A program made the position numbers and the translations under genes. Below are positions 51,158 to 59,364 of a stretch of DNA of 64,000 nucleotides, one piece after another. Every line of letters begins with the position of its first letter. Positions within the stretch are counted from its first letter, which is position 1. The stretch lies in NCBI RefSeq assembly GCF_010993735.1, contig NZ_WQNI01000001.1:496001-560000 (forward strand), written 5' to 3'. Origin of the DNA: Chelativorans alearensis (GTDB taxonomy: Bacteria; Pseudomonadota; Alphaproteobacteria; Rhizobiales; Rhizobiaceae). The notes under the pieces were generated by a model. The model worked only from the letters and a program-made list of their open reading frames with translations. It made no database searches and was not told the origin of the DNA.

Positions 51158-52390
51158 ATGCCCGACACACTGATCAAGGTCGATCTCACCACCTCGCCCT
51201 ACGAGAACGAGAAGATCCACAACCGTTGGCATCCCGACATCCCCATGGCCTGCTGGGTAGAGCCGGGCGACGATTTCCGGGTCGAGACCTATGACTGGAC
51301 GGGCGGGCAGATCAAGAACGACGACGATGCGGCAGACGTCCGCGATGTCGACCTGAACCAGGTGCACTTCCTGTCCGGCCCCATCGGTGTCAAGGGCGCC
51401 GAGCCGGGCGATCTCCTCGTCGTCGACATCCTCGACATCGGCGCCTTCGACAATTCGCTCTGGGGTTTCAACGGCTTCTTTTCGAAGAAGAACGGCGGCG
51501 GCTTCCTGACCGAGCATTTCCCCGAGGCGCAGAAATCCATCTGGGATTTCCACGGCATGTTCACCTCCTCCCGCCACGTGCCGGGGGTGAAATATGCCGG
51601 CCTCATCCATCCGGGCCTCATCGGCTGCCTACCGGACAGGAAGATGCTGGAGATGTGGAACACGCGCGAGCAGGCACTGTTCGATACCGATCCGGAGCGC
51701 GTGCCGGCGCTTGCCACGCTCCCCAACGGCGACGAGACGGCGCATATGGGTATGCTCAAGGGCGAGGCGCGCGACAAGGCAGCCGCAGAGGGCGCGCGCA
51801 CCGTGCCGCCGCGCGAACATGGCGGCAACTGCGACATTAAGGATCTGAGCCGCGGCTCGAAGATCTACTTCCCCGTCTATGTGGACGGCGCCGGCCTCTC
51901 CATGGGCGACCTGCATTTCTCCCAGGGCGACGGCGAAATCACCTTCTGCGGCGCCATCGAGATGGCCGGCTGGCTGCACATCAAGGTTTCGCTCCTGAAA
52001 GGCGGCATGGCCAAGTACGGCATCAAGAACCCGATCTTCCGCCCCTCCCCCATCACGCCGAAATACGACGACTACCTGATCTTCGAGGGGATCTCGGTCG
52101 ACGAGGCCGGCAAGCAGCACTATCTCGATGTGCACATCGCCTACCGCCAGGCCTGCCTCAACGCCATCGAGTACCTCACCAAGTTCGGCTACTCCAGGGC
52201 TCAGGCCTACGCCATCCTCGGCACCGCCCCGGTGCAAGGGCACATTTCCGGCGTCGTCGACATCCCCAACGCCTGCGCCACGCTGTGGCTGCCCACCGAC
52301 ATCTTCGAGTTCGATATCATGCCGGGGAACGCCGGGCCGGTGAAGCACCTCGACGGCTCGGTCTCCGTACCGCTCGCACCGGATCTGTGA
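51158..52390 (+). CDS. fmdA: Formamidase/acetamidase
   Basis: 410-residue FmdA_AmdA family amidase that hydrolyses formamide or related short amides to ammonia and the acid. Family blocks: FHGMFTSSRHVPGVKYAGL, HPGLIGCLPDRKML, EHGGNCDIKDLSRGSKIYFP and GDLHFSQGDGEITFCGAIEM with metal-binding His/Asp residues. Its place after the ABC transporter is the FmdA-FmdDEF arrangement known from methylotrophs, so the operon imports and hydrolyses amides as nitrogen source. GAGGAG ribosome site. Confidence 0.92.
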   Translation: MPDTLIKVDLTTSPYENEKIHNRWHPDIPMACWVEPGDDFRVETYDWTGGQIKNDDDAADVRDVDLNQVHFLSGPIGVKGAEPGDLLVVDILDIGAFDNSLWGFNGFFSKKNGGGFLTEHFPEAQKSIWDFHGMFTSSRHVPGVKYAGLIHPGLIGCLPDRKMLEMWNTREQALFDTDPERVPALATLPNGDETAHMGMLKGEARDKAAAEGARTVPPREHGGNCDIKDLSRGSKIYFPVYVDGAGLSMGDLHFSQGDGEITFCGAIEMAGWLHIKVSLLKGGMAKYGIKNPIFRPSPITPKYDDYLIFEGISVDEAGKQHYLDVHIAYRQACLNAIEYLTKFGYSRAQAYAILGTAPVQGHISGVVDIPNACATLWLPTDIFEFDIMPGNAGPVKHLDGSVSVPLAPDL

Positions 52391-52400
52391 GGCTTCTGCG

Positions 52401-52736
52401 ATGCCCTTCTACGACTACGAATGCGGGGAGTGCGGTGTCTTCACCGCGCTCCGCCCCATGGCCAAGGCGGCCGAGCCCTGCGACTGCCCCGAATGCGGCG
52501 CGTCCGCCCCGCGTGTCATCTTGCGCACGCCCAACTTTGCCCTCATGGAGCCGGGAATGCGTGCCGCGCACGCCACCAACGAGCGCTCCGCCCATAACCC
52601 GAAGAGCACCAGGGGTGGCCAAGCACACGGGCCGGGGTGCTCGTGCTGTGCGGGAAGACGTCCGTCAAGAACCGTCAGCCAGCCAGACGGCGCCAAGGCC
52701 TTTCCGTCGGCAAGGCCGTGGATGATCAGCCACTAG
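52401..52736 (+). CDS. fmdB: FmdB family zinc-ribbon protein
   Basis: 111 residues. N-terminal zinc ribbon: MPFYDYECGECGVF and CDCPECGASAP supply four cysteines. The Arg/Ser-rich C-terminal part has a second cluster (GPGCSCC). FmdB is thought to regulate or assist formamidase expression; its mode of action is not known. 10 bp downstream of fmdA, last gene of the operon. Confidence 0.85.
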   Translation: MPFYDYECGECGVFTALRPMAKAAEPCDCPECGASAPRVILRTPNFALMEPGMRAAHATNERSAHNPKSTRGGQAHGPGCSCCAGRRPSRTVSQPDGAKAFPSARPWMISH

Positions 52737-52958
52737 CACTGCATGCTCCTCTTGAACGCCCGGTACCGCCGGAAGTCAGGCCTTTCCGCAAACTTCCGTC
52801 TTACCAGGCACGGTCTAAAGTCCGAACCGCCGGCCGTAGAGGTCCGATACCCGGAACAGCGCCGGGAAAGGCCCGTTTAGGCGCAGATTCATCGGCCATT
52901 GCACTGCCGGAGAAGCGGCGGCATCGGCCGGTGAATCGCCTACGAAGAGGAGAAACCA

Positions 52959-53834
52959 ATGAAACGGGTATTAGGACTCACGACCGCTGCCTTGATGGCA
53001 ACCTCCATCCTGGCTTTCCCCGCCTTGGCCGACGATGACGACGATGGCGGCAGCTCGGTTGACGCATCCAGCAGCGCTTCCTCCACATCCGATGCCTCCA
53101 GCAGCGTATCGGCCGACGATGGGGGCGTGTCCGGTACGGCTGACGCTTCCACCACTTCCAGCGGGACGGCAGACGTCTCCGGAACGCTGGACGGTTCCGG
53201 TGATCTGTCCGGCAGCGCCAGCGCGTCCACCGAAGCCGAAGCCGACGCCGAGGCCTCGGGAAGCTTGAACGGCGACGACGGGACCGAAGCGGACACGTCC
53301 GCCACCGCCGGCACGGAAGCGGAAGCTGAAGCTTCCGGCACATTGACCGGAGCGGAAGACGAAGGAGAGATGGCCGCCACGCCTCCGGAAGCTGACGCGG
53401 AAGCCGAGGTTCCGGACGACGGCACCACTGAAGCCGCCGCAACGGCAGAGGCTCCTGAGGAAACCGACGCTGTAACCGCGACCGCGACCGCCTCGTCCGA
53501 AGAGGTCGTCCAGGCCGTTTCGGCGATAGAGTCGAGCAACACGTTCGTCACGCAGATCAATGACGTTGGTGAAGGCGCGACGGTAAGTGTCGTGAATATC
53601 GGCTCGATCACCAATATCGAGAACAACACCACGATCGAGAACGCCATCAGCATCCACGCCGATGACATCGCCAATCTGCAAGCCGCGATTGCATCGAATG
53701 GATCGCTCAGCGCGACCCTCGAAGCCAACAACGTGAGCGTGTCCTCGATCGTTGGAGCGAGAGCCGAGGGAGACCAACTGATCCTCTACGGGCAGGATTG
53801 CGACAGAATGGGTCCCTTGGGGCGGTGTGGCTGA
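52959..53834 (+). CDS. Exported acidic low-complexity protein
   Basis: 291 residues. Signal peptide (KRVLGLTTAALMATSILAF, cleavage PALA-DD). Residues ~25-175 are almost only Ala, Ser, Thr, Gly, Asp and Glu with repeated GTADAS/GSGDLS/AEADAEASG patterns, giving a very acidic disordered region. From ~180 a structured C-terminal domain follows (AIESSNTFVTQINDVGEGA, NIGSITNIENNTTIENAIS, LEANNVSVSSIVGARA). Not a family I can name. GGAGAAACC ribosome site. It precedes another acidic exported protein and could be a cell-surface or matrix component. Confidence 0.7.
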   Translation: MKRVLGLTTAALMATSILAFPALADDDDDGGSSVDASSSASSTSDASSSVSADDGGVSGTADASTTSSGTADVSGTLDGSGDLSGSASASTEAEADAEASGSLNGDDGTEADTSATAGTEAEAEASGTLTGAEDEGEMAATPPEADAEAEVPDDGTTEAAATAEAPEETDAVTATATASSEEVVQAVSAIESSNTFVTQINDVGEGATVSVVNIGSITNIENNTTIENAISIHADDIANLQAAIASNGSLSATLEANNVSVSSIVGARAEGDQLILYGQDCDRMGPLGRCG

Positions 53835-53868
53835 CGGTTCACGTCGCGCTTACATCGCAAAGCCTGTG

Positions 53869-53898
53869 GGTCAGCCTGCCGGTCTCGGCAGGCTGACC
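53869..53898 (+). terminator. Hairpin after the acidic protein gene
   Basis: GGTCAGCCTGCCG (53869-53881), GTCT loop, CGGCAGGCTGACC (53886-53898): a perfect 13-bp stem 35 bp after the stop. It lacks a T-run (followed by ATTAG), so termination efficiency is uncertain. Confidence 0.5.
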
Positions 53899-54039
53899 AT
53901 TAGACCATCGCTTCATGAGGATGGCACTGATCTGACTGCTTCTTGGCATGAAGTCTCCACGATTGTTGCCGACAGTCACGGGTATTCTTATCTTCTTGAG
54001 TGGAGTGAGAGCGCCAAGCGGCTGTAGAGGAATGGAGCC

Positions 54040-54633
54040 ATGTTCTCAGCTAGAAAGCTCACATCCGCACTTCTCGGTGTGTCCCTCGCGGCTGCACTCG
54101 TCGCGGCCCCCTACCGCTTCACCTTCACCGGCCCCTCGAAAGGACTTCTCCCGCAGACGGCGGCCGCCCAGGACGATTCCGAAGGGAGCGATTCCGGCTC
54201 GGGCGAGGATTCACCGAGCAGCGACGGGCCCGGCAGCGCAACCGATACCGAAGGAACCCCCGGCCCAAGCGATACCGTCCAGGAGCCAGGCGGCAGCGGC
54301 GACCCTGCGGACGCGGGCGATGCTGCCCAAGAAAGTCCCGAAGAGGAGCAGGACAACACCGCGCCCATCGACAGCACCGCGCCCGTTGACAGCACCGCGC
54401 CCGTTGATAGCGACGGCACTGAACAAGTCGAGCCCGACCAGCAGGAACCCGCCGACGGGACAACCGCCGATGTGCCGACTGAAGGTGTAAACCTCGAAGT
54501 GCAGTATTCGAACGGGATGCGTGAGGAGATCCAGGACGGCCGCTATGAGATGACCGATGCGCATGGCCGTATCATAATCAATCGCCCCGCAACGCAATCC
54601 GATCACCTGCGGCTGCGCGCCGTGGGCAAATGA
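54040..54633 (+). CDS. Exported acidic Pro/Ser-rich protein with conserved C-terminal motif
   Basis: 197 residues. Signal peptide-like N-terminus (SARKLTSALLGVSLAAALVA). Residues ~45-145 are rich in Asp, Glu, Ser, Pro and Gly, including tandem DSTAP[IV] units at ~108-125. The C-terminal ~40 residues (VNLEVQYSNGMREEIQDGRY, then EMTDAHGRIIINRPATQ, D..RL) match a motif seen in many short Rhizobiales exported proteins of unknown function. Convergent with the response regulator gene. Confidence 0.7.
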   Translation: MFSARKLTSALLGVSLAAALVAAPYRFTFTGPSKGLLPQTAAAQDDSEGSDSGSGEDSPSSDGPGSATDTEGTPGPSDTVQEPGGSGDPADAGDAAQESPEEEQDNTAPIDSTAPVDSTAPVDSDGTEQVEPDQQEPADGTTADVPTEGVNLEVQYSNGMREEIQDGRYEMTDAHGRIIINRPATQSDHLRLRAVGK

Positions 54634-54664
54634 TGGCGAAACCGATCTCCTCCGGCGCTCCGGT

Positions 54665-55324
54665 TCATGCCGGAGGATAGCCGCTTTCCATCGCATCGCG
54701 CAGCACCATGGCGGCCTGGGTACGGTTACTCACGTCAAGTTTGGCGAGAATGCGCGTCATGTGGTGCTTGACCGTCTTTTCCTGAAGGTCGAGCCGTCGC
54801 GCGACATGCTTATTGCTCAACCCGCTTGCCACCAGCCTCAGGATCTCCTTTTCCCGCATCGTGAGGGTGGCAAGCGGGTTGGTCATGGGCGGCAGACCCG
54901 ATCGCGCGGAGAGGTCCGAGAGCAGTCGTGCCGACAAACTGGGCGAAACATAACTTTCGCCTGCCGCAACCGCGCGCAGGATTTCTGCAAGCGCCCGAGA
55001 GCCGACGCCTTTCAGCACATAGCCCTTGGCGCCACTGTTCAACGCCGTTGCGACATCCTCGGTTCTTTCCGAGACGGTCAGCAGGAGGATCTTCTGGCCG
55101 GGGTGGCGAGCGAGAATCGCCTCGATCGCGTTCAAGCCTCCGCCGGGCATCGATATGTCCAGCAAGACGATTTCGGGACGCTTCGCATCGGTTATTCGCA
55201 ACGCGTCCTCCTTCGTGGCCCCTTCGCCGACGATCTCAAAGCCGCCGCTTTCCGACAGGCTGCGTGTCACCCCCTCCCTGAACAGCGGGTGGTCATCGAT
55301 CACCGCAATCCGAATTGCTGCCAT
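54665..55324 (-). CDS. NarL/FixJ-type response regulator
   Basis: 219 residues. Receiver (IAVIDDHPLFREGV, phosphoacceptor in IVLLDISMPGG, Lys in GYVLKG) and GerE helix-turn-helix (LVASGLSNKHVARRLDLQ, KTVKHHMTRILAKLDV). Start at the ATG at 55324, overlapping the kinase stop (ATGA). Forms a two-component pair with that kinase. Target genes are unknown; the adjacent acidic exported proteins are candidates. Confidence 0.9.
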   Translation of the reverse strand: MAAIRIAVIDDHPLFREGVTRSLSESGGFEIVGEGATKEDALRITDAKRPEIVLLDISMPGGGLNAIEAILARHPGQKILLLTVSERTEDVATALNSGAKGYVLKGVGSRALAEILRAVAAGESYVSPSLSARLLSDLSARSGLPPMTNPLATLTMREKEILRLVASGLSNKHVARRLDLQEKTVKHHMTRILAKLDVSNRTQAAMVLRDAMESGYPPA

Positions 55325-56853
55325 CACAACGACTCCACTTCCTCTATATCGAGAGACATCCGAACCTTCGTGCCCTTGCCGGAAGAGGTAACCTCGAAAC
55401 GGCCGCCAAGGCTTTCCACCCGCTCGCGAAGGCCGGCAAGGCCGAGCCCCCCGGAGCGCACCTTCGCTGGATCGAAACCGGGGCCGCTGTCGGAGACCTC
55501 AACGGCGATGCGGCCGGCGTCCGCGGTCTGCCTCACCGCTTGCCCAACGCCTCCGCCATGACGGTAGCTGTTGTTCAGCGCTTCCTGCACAAATCGATAG
55601 ATGCAAATCTTTTCCGAAGGCGAGAGGGAATACGGTGTCTGTGACATCGACAGCGCGGCGGTCGTGCCAGTGCGCTGTTCATGCGTGCGGACGGCCAGGC
55701 GGAGAATCTCCGGCAGCTCTGCCGCCTCGACATGCGGCAGGACGAGACCGTGGCAGATGCTTCTGATTTCGCGCAAGGCTTCTTCCAGAGCGGATTTGAT
55801 GGCAAGGGCCTCGCGCTCGCGCGCCTCGCTTGCCGCGGACGCGTCGGTCAGGGCTACACTGTCCAGCTTGAGCGCTGCAAGCGCCAGGAGCTGCGAGGGT
55901 CCATCGTGCAGGTCGGCGCCGATGCGCCTCAAATAGCGCTCGTTGAGCGCGGCCGTGCGCTGTGACGCGCGCTGGACGCGCAAGCGGAGTGCCTTGTTCT
56001 GGGCAAGCAGATCCAACAGCTCGGAAACACGCTCCCTGAGGGCCTTGCTTTGGCGGTCGATCAGGCGGCTGCCTCGAAAGACAATCGCTGAAAGCGTGAG
56101 GAAGAAGCCCGATATGACGGAAGCTACGGCAAACCAACTCCAGGCGCGCGCCCGACGCAGGTCGCGTTCGAAATCGGTGGCGATCTCCTGGAATTCGGAA
56201 ACCGCGACGACATCGCCGGACCACGGCTGCAGCACCGGATTGTAGATCTCCAACAGCGGGCTGCCGCCGTCAGGCCCCGTCTCGCCCGTGAGGCCGGCGG
56301 GCCGATGGAAATCCGCGACCAGCCTGCCCGTGAAGGCGGCCTGGAGATCGTCGCTGAGCTCGAAGCGCTTGCCGATAAGCGTCTTGTCCTTGGAATAAAG
56401 GATCGTTCCGTCGCGGCTCCACAGGTTGAACGATGCAAGACGATTGCCGAGCGCGCCCTGTCCGAGTGTCTCGTCGAGCGCACGCTTGACCGGGACATCG
56501 AGCACCTTGTTCCTTTGCATGTCCGGCAACAGCGGGGCGATCACGCTGTCCACGTAACGCGCGGTTGTCGCGGCAGAATTGCGGGTGACGCTGTCCTGGA
56601 TCAGACTTGTCACAAGAAGGCCGATGATGACCATGGCTGCAACCGAAACAAACCCGCCCGCAACCAGGAACTGAACGGCCAGGGACCGCGCATTCCAAAA
56701 TTCGCGAACCCAGCGCAATTGCAGCGCTGCGCCGGCTTCACGGCGCAGCCGTTGTCCGGATTCGGCCCGGTCGGGATCGACGGCGGGAGCTTGTATAAGA
56801 GGCTCCCCGACCGACATAGCGGCCCGCGGTTTATTGCCGGCGCCAGTTGTCAT
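55324..56853 (-). CDS. NarX/DegS-type sensor histidine kinase
   Basis: 509 residues. A cytoplasmic N-tail (~1-50), TM1 (~55-78, FLVAGGFVSVAAMVIIGLLV), a ~165-residue periplasmic region of the type with FNLWSRDGTILYSKDK (single-Cache-like), TM2 (~243-265), coiled coil and a HisKA_3 box (IGADLHDGPSQLLALAALKL), then an HATPase with ALNNSYRHGGG and VSDSGPGFD. Forms a complete pair with the regulator. The periplasmic domain suggests sensing of an external small molecule. Confidence 0.9.
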   Translation of the reverse strand: MTTGAGNKPRAAMSVGEPLIQAPAVDPDRAESGQRLRREAGAALQLRWVREFWNARSLAVQFLVAGGFVSVAAMVIIGLLVTSLIQDSVTRNSAATTARYVDSVIAPLLPDMQRNKVLDVPVKRALDETLGQGALGNRLASFNLWSRDGTILYSKDKTLIGKRFELSDDLQAAFTGRLVADFHRPAGLTGETGPDGGSPLLEIYNPVLQPWSGDVVAVSEFQEIATDFERDLRRARAWSWFAVASVISGFFLTLSAIVFRGSRLIDRQSKALRERVSELLDLLAQNKALRLRVQRASQRTAALNERYLRRIGADLHDGPSQLLALAALKLDSVALTDASAASEAREREALAIKSALEEALREIRSICHGLVLPHVEAAELPEILRLAVRTHEQRTGTTAALSMSQTPYSLSPSEKICIYRFVQEALNNSYRHGGGVGQAVRQTADAGRIAVEVSDSGPGFDPAKVRSGGLGLAGLRERVESLGGRFEVTSSGKGTKVRMSLDIEEVESL

Positions 56854-57002
56854 CGAGCATCAGCGCTTTCTCCCCCAGTTTACAAAACTAGGTGCACCGG
56901 CTGAAAGGAACACTCACATCCTGGAATTTTTATGGAATCCAGACGCTCGTAGCTGCGCCGCCCCCCTCGGCTGAACCAGATCGTCAGCGAGAACACCCCG
57001 AG

Positions 57003-57120
57003 GGCATGACCGTCGATACGATCGTCCGCCACGGCACGGTCTACGAACAGATTCTCGAAGTTGCCGACGATATCGGGGCCGATCAGATCGTCATCGGCGC
57101 GCCGGCCGCAGAGAGGTCCT
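57003..57120 (+). pseudogene. UspA family fragment
   Basis: Within a frame from 56892 to 57164, the stretch TVDTIVRHGTVYEQILEVAD and DIGADQIVIGAPAAE matches the C-terminal part of universal stress proteins. The N-terminal nucleotide-binding domain and the G-X2-G-X9-G-S/T loop at the end are missing, so it is a remnant. It sits in the gap between the kinase and the GGDEF-EAL gene. Confidence 0.55.
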
Positions 57121-57123
57121 CGC

Positions 57124-59106
57124 TCACACGATACGCAAGAAGGGCTGCGCCTCTTTCCACGTGACCGCCGGGCTTGATCGGTAGCGCATCTCGCAACTCG
57201 GGCGCCCCAAATAGAAGCCCTGAGCAAGGTCGATACCCAAGGCGCGCAAGAGCGCCAACTGGTCCTCGCTTTCCACGCCTTCCACCAACACCCTTGAGCC
57301 GCGGTTGCGAACAAGGCCGGCGATATCCTGGAGCATTGCCTCCCCGCGTGCATCGTGAAGGAACGACCGATCGATTTTCACCGTATCGAAGTCGATCAGC
57401 CGCAGCCACGAAAGCCCCGCGAAACCTGTCCCGAAATCGTCGAGCCAAAACCGGATACCCAGCCGCTTCAGCTCATTCACGCAGCGGATGATATCGTTGT
57501 GGATCGCCATCTCCACCCCTTCCGTGATTTCGAAGGTGAGCCTGCTGCCGGACACGCCGGTCTCCTCGAGAATGGCCGCCACGGACGCGGCGAAGCCCGG
57601 CATTTTCAGTTGGATCGGCGAGACGTTGATGCAGATGGTCGGTACCTGAGGCTCCTCCAGGAGTTTCCGGCAGGCAGTGCTTATGGCCCACTGTCCGAGT
57701 TTCGCAATGGCGCCGGTCCGCTCCGCTACGGGAATAAACAAGCTCGGAGCAACGGATTTCCCATCGACGGTTGTAAGCCGCATGAGGGCCTCGACAGCCT
57801 CGATTCGGCCGGTCGCTAGGTTCTGAACGGGTTGGTAGACGAGTGAAATGAGGTTCTGTTCGATCGCGACCTTCAGCAAAGCCGCTATGTCTCCGCCTTC
57901 CTCGCCGCTCTCGGAATCGTTCGGATCAAACAGCCAGGCACAGTTGCGGCCCTTGCCTTTGGCCAGATACAAAGCCCTGTCGGCCTCGTGGATGATCTTC
58001 TCCAGCTTCGTGCCGTCCCCGTTTCTGGTGAAGGACGCGCCGACGCTTGCGGTGACAAAGGGCCGGTCCGGCCTTTTCTCATGTGGCAACGCCAAGGTTT
58101 CGACGGTGCGACGGATCTCCTCGGCAAGATGCACGACCTGTTTTTGTTCATCGACGCCCGCCAGGACGATGAACTCTTCACCGCCGTATCGTCCGATTGA
58201 GGCGTTGTGTCGGGCTGCGGTGCGGCCGAGAGCCTGCGCCACCACCGCCAGGCAGCGGTCGCCTTCTTGATGTCCGTAGTGGTCGTTGAACTTCTTGAAG
58301 AAGTCGATATCGATGAGGATTGCCGCAAATCCTCTCCCAAAGGCGCGCCACTCAAACCAGCGTTGGCGCAGCTTCTCCTCGATGGCTCGGCGATTGTCCA
58401 AACCAGTCAGGGGGTCGGTCCTCGACAGCCGCAGGAGAGCCTCGCCCCGTTCGGTCGCCTCTTCGTGCTGAAGCTTCGCTTCCACGGCATTCAAGAAGAC
58501 GTTGTATCGCTCCTTGTTGAGCTTCCAGTTCACGAACGACGTGAAGATGAAGCAGGAAATGTAAAACGTTCCGAGCGCAATCTGATAGGAGGCATCGGCC
58601 GGAAACAGAGTCAGGGCCAGCAAAGAGCCGGCGAGAATCGCACCGGAGGTGATCACCGAAAGGACGAAGCGGAAGCTGAAGAACAGGTTAGCTCCCATCA
58701 TGAAGATGGTGCCGAACACCATGTAGTGGGAAAAGCTTTGGACATGCTCCGTCATCATCGAAGGGCTAAGCCACCCGAGATAGCCGGCTAGCAGGGCGGC
58801 GGCGCAGACCAGGTCAAGCGCATCGGGGCTGGCTTTCGCGCGAACGAGGATTTCGATCAGGACGAGCACGACGACTGCAACCGCAACACGTCCAGTGATC
58901 GTGTAGATCGCCACATCGGGAACGAGCAGTATGTCGGTAATCGAATAAAGCAGGTAGGCGCCGACCCCCAGCCAGAGGCCATGCCTGGCCGTCGCCCGTC
59001 GCCCGTTCTCATCTTGCTCTCGGTAGAGCGCGCGCAGTTCTCCCGTGCGCAGGCTCTCCCGCTGCCCTGCGCGCTTGTCGAGCGAATCGGTCGCCCGCTC
59101 ATCCAT
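57124..59106 (-). CDS. Membrane-bound GGDEF-EAL cyclic-di-GMP protein
   Basis: 660 residues from the ATG at 59106 (upstream GTG/TTG possible). About six helices (~residues 38-195), GGDEF domain (~225-390) and EAL domain (~405-650). GGDEF active site GRYGGEEF is intact; the I-site reads RHNA instead of RxxD, so feedback inhibition is probably lost. EAL site has EALMRL, INVSPIQL, DDFGTGFAGL, VKIDRSF and VEGVES, so the phosphodiesterase may be active. Balance of synthesis and hydrolysis cannot be decided from sequence. Confidence 0.9.
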   Translation of the reverse strand: MDERATDSLDKRAGQRESLRTGELRALYREQDENGRRATARHGLWLGVGAYLLYSITDILLVPDVAIYTITGRVAVAVVVLVLIEILVRAKASPDALDLVCAAALLAGYLGWLSPSMMTEHVQSFSHYMVFGTIFMMGANLFFSFRFVLSVITSGAILAGSLLALTLFPADASYQIALGTFYISCFIFTSFVNWKLNKERYNVFLNAVEAKLQHEEATERGEALLRLSRTDPLTGLDNRRAIEEKLRQRWFEWRAFGRGFAAILIDIDFFKKFNDHYGHQEGDRCLAVVAQALGRTAARHNASIGRYGGEEFIVLAGVDEQKQVVHLAEEIRRTVETLALPHEKRPDRPFVTASVGASFTRNGDGTKLEKIIHEADRALYLAKGKGRNCAWLFDPNDSESGEEGGDIAALLKVAIEQNLISLVYQPVQNLATGRIEAVEALMRLTTVDGKSVAPSLFIPVAERTGAIAKLGQWAISTACRKLLEEPQVPTICINVSPIQLKMPGFAASVAAILEETGVSGSRLTFEITEGVEMAIHNDIIRCVNELKRLGIRFWLDDFGTGFAGLSWLRLIDFDTVKIDRSFLHDARGEAMLQDIAGLVRNRGSRVLVEGVESEDQLALLRALGIDLAQGFYLGRPSCEMRYRSSPAVTWKEAQPFLRIV

Positions 59107-59329
59107 CAAATGACGCTCAGATACGGAAAATTCCACACCCCCCACCCTACCGATTGGGCCTTCTGCGCGTGCCCGAACAGACAGAATAACCCGGCCAGCT
59201 TACGGAATTCTGGGTGAGAAGCTTCGATTTTTCCTAAAATGATCGAGGTCTGGTTGACAAAAGTGAGATGAGCGGCCGCGCGTCATGGTTGTCTCATCCT
59301 TGGTTGGCAAAAGCCCTCACCCACCGGTA

Positions 59330-59349
59330 TGGTTAATCCACATTAACCA
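59330..59349. promoter_or_regulatory. Inverted repeat in the methyltransferase leader
   Basis: TGGTTAAT-CCAC-ATTAACCA, perfect 8-bp arms, 15 bp before the methyltransferase start. A TTGGCA (59304-59309) and TATGGT (59328-59333) with 18-bp spacing could be its promoter, with the repeat overlapping the -10 box. Possible operator. Confidence 0.45.
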
Positions 59350-59364
59350 AGTGGGGGCCCAAAT

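Noticed and set aside
53827-54027. 66-codon frame between the two acidic protein genes
   Set aside because: It contains the 13-bp hairpin, lacks a ribosome site and resembles no protein.
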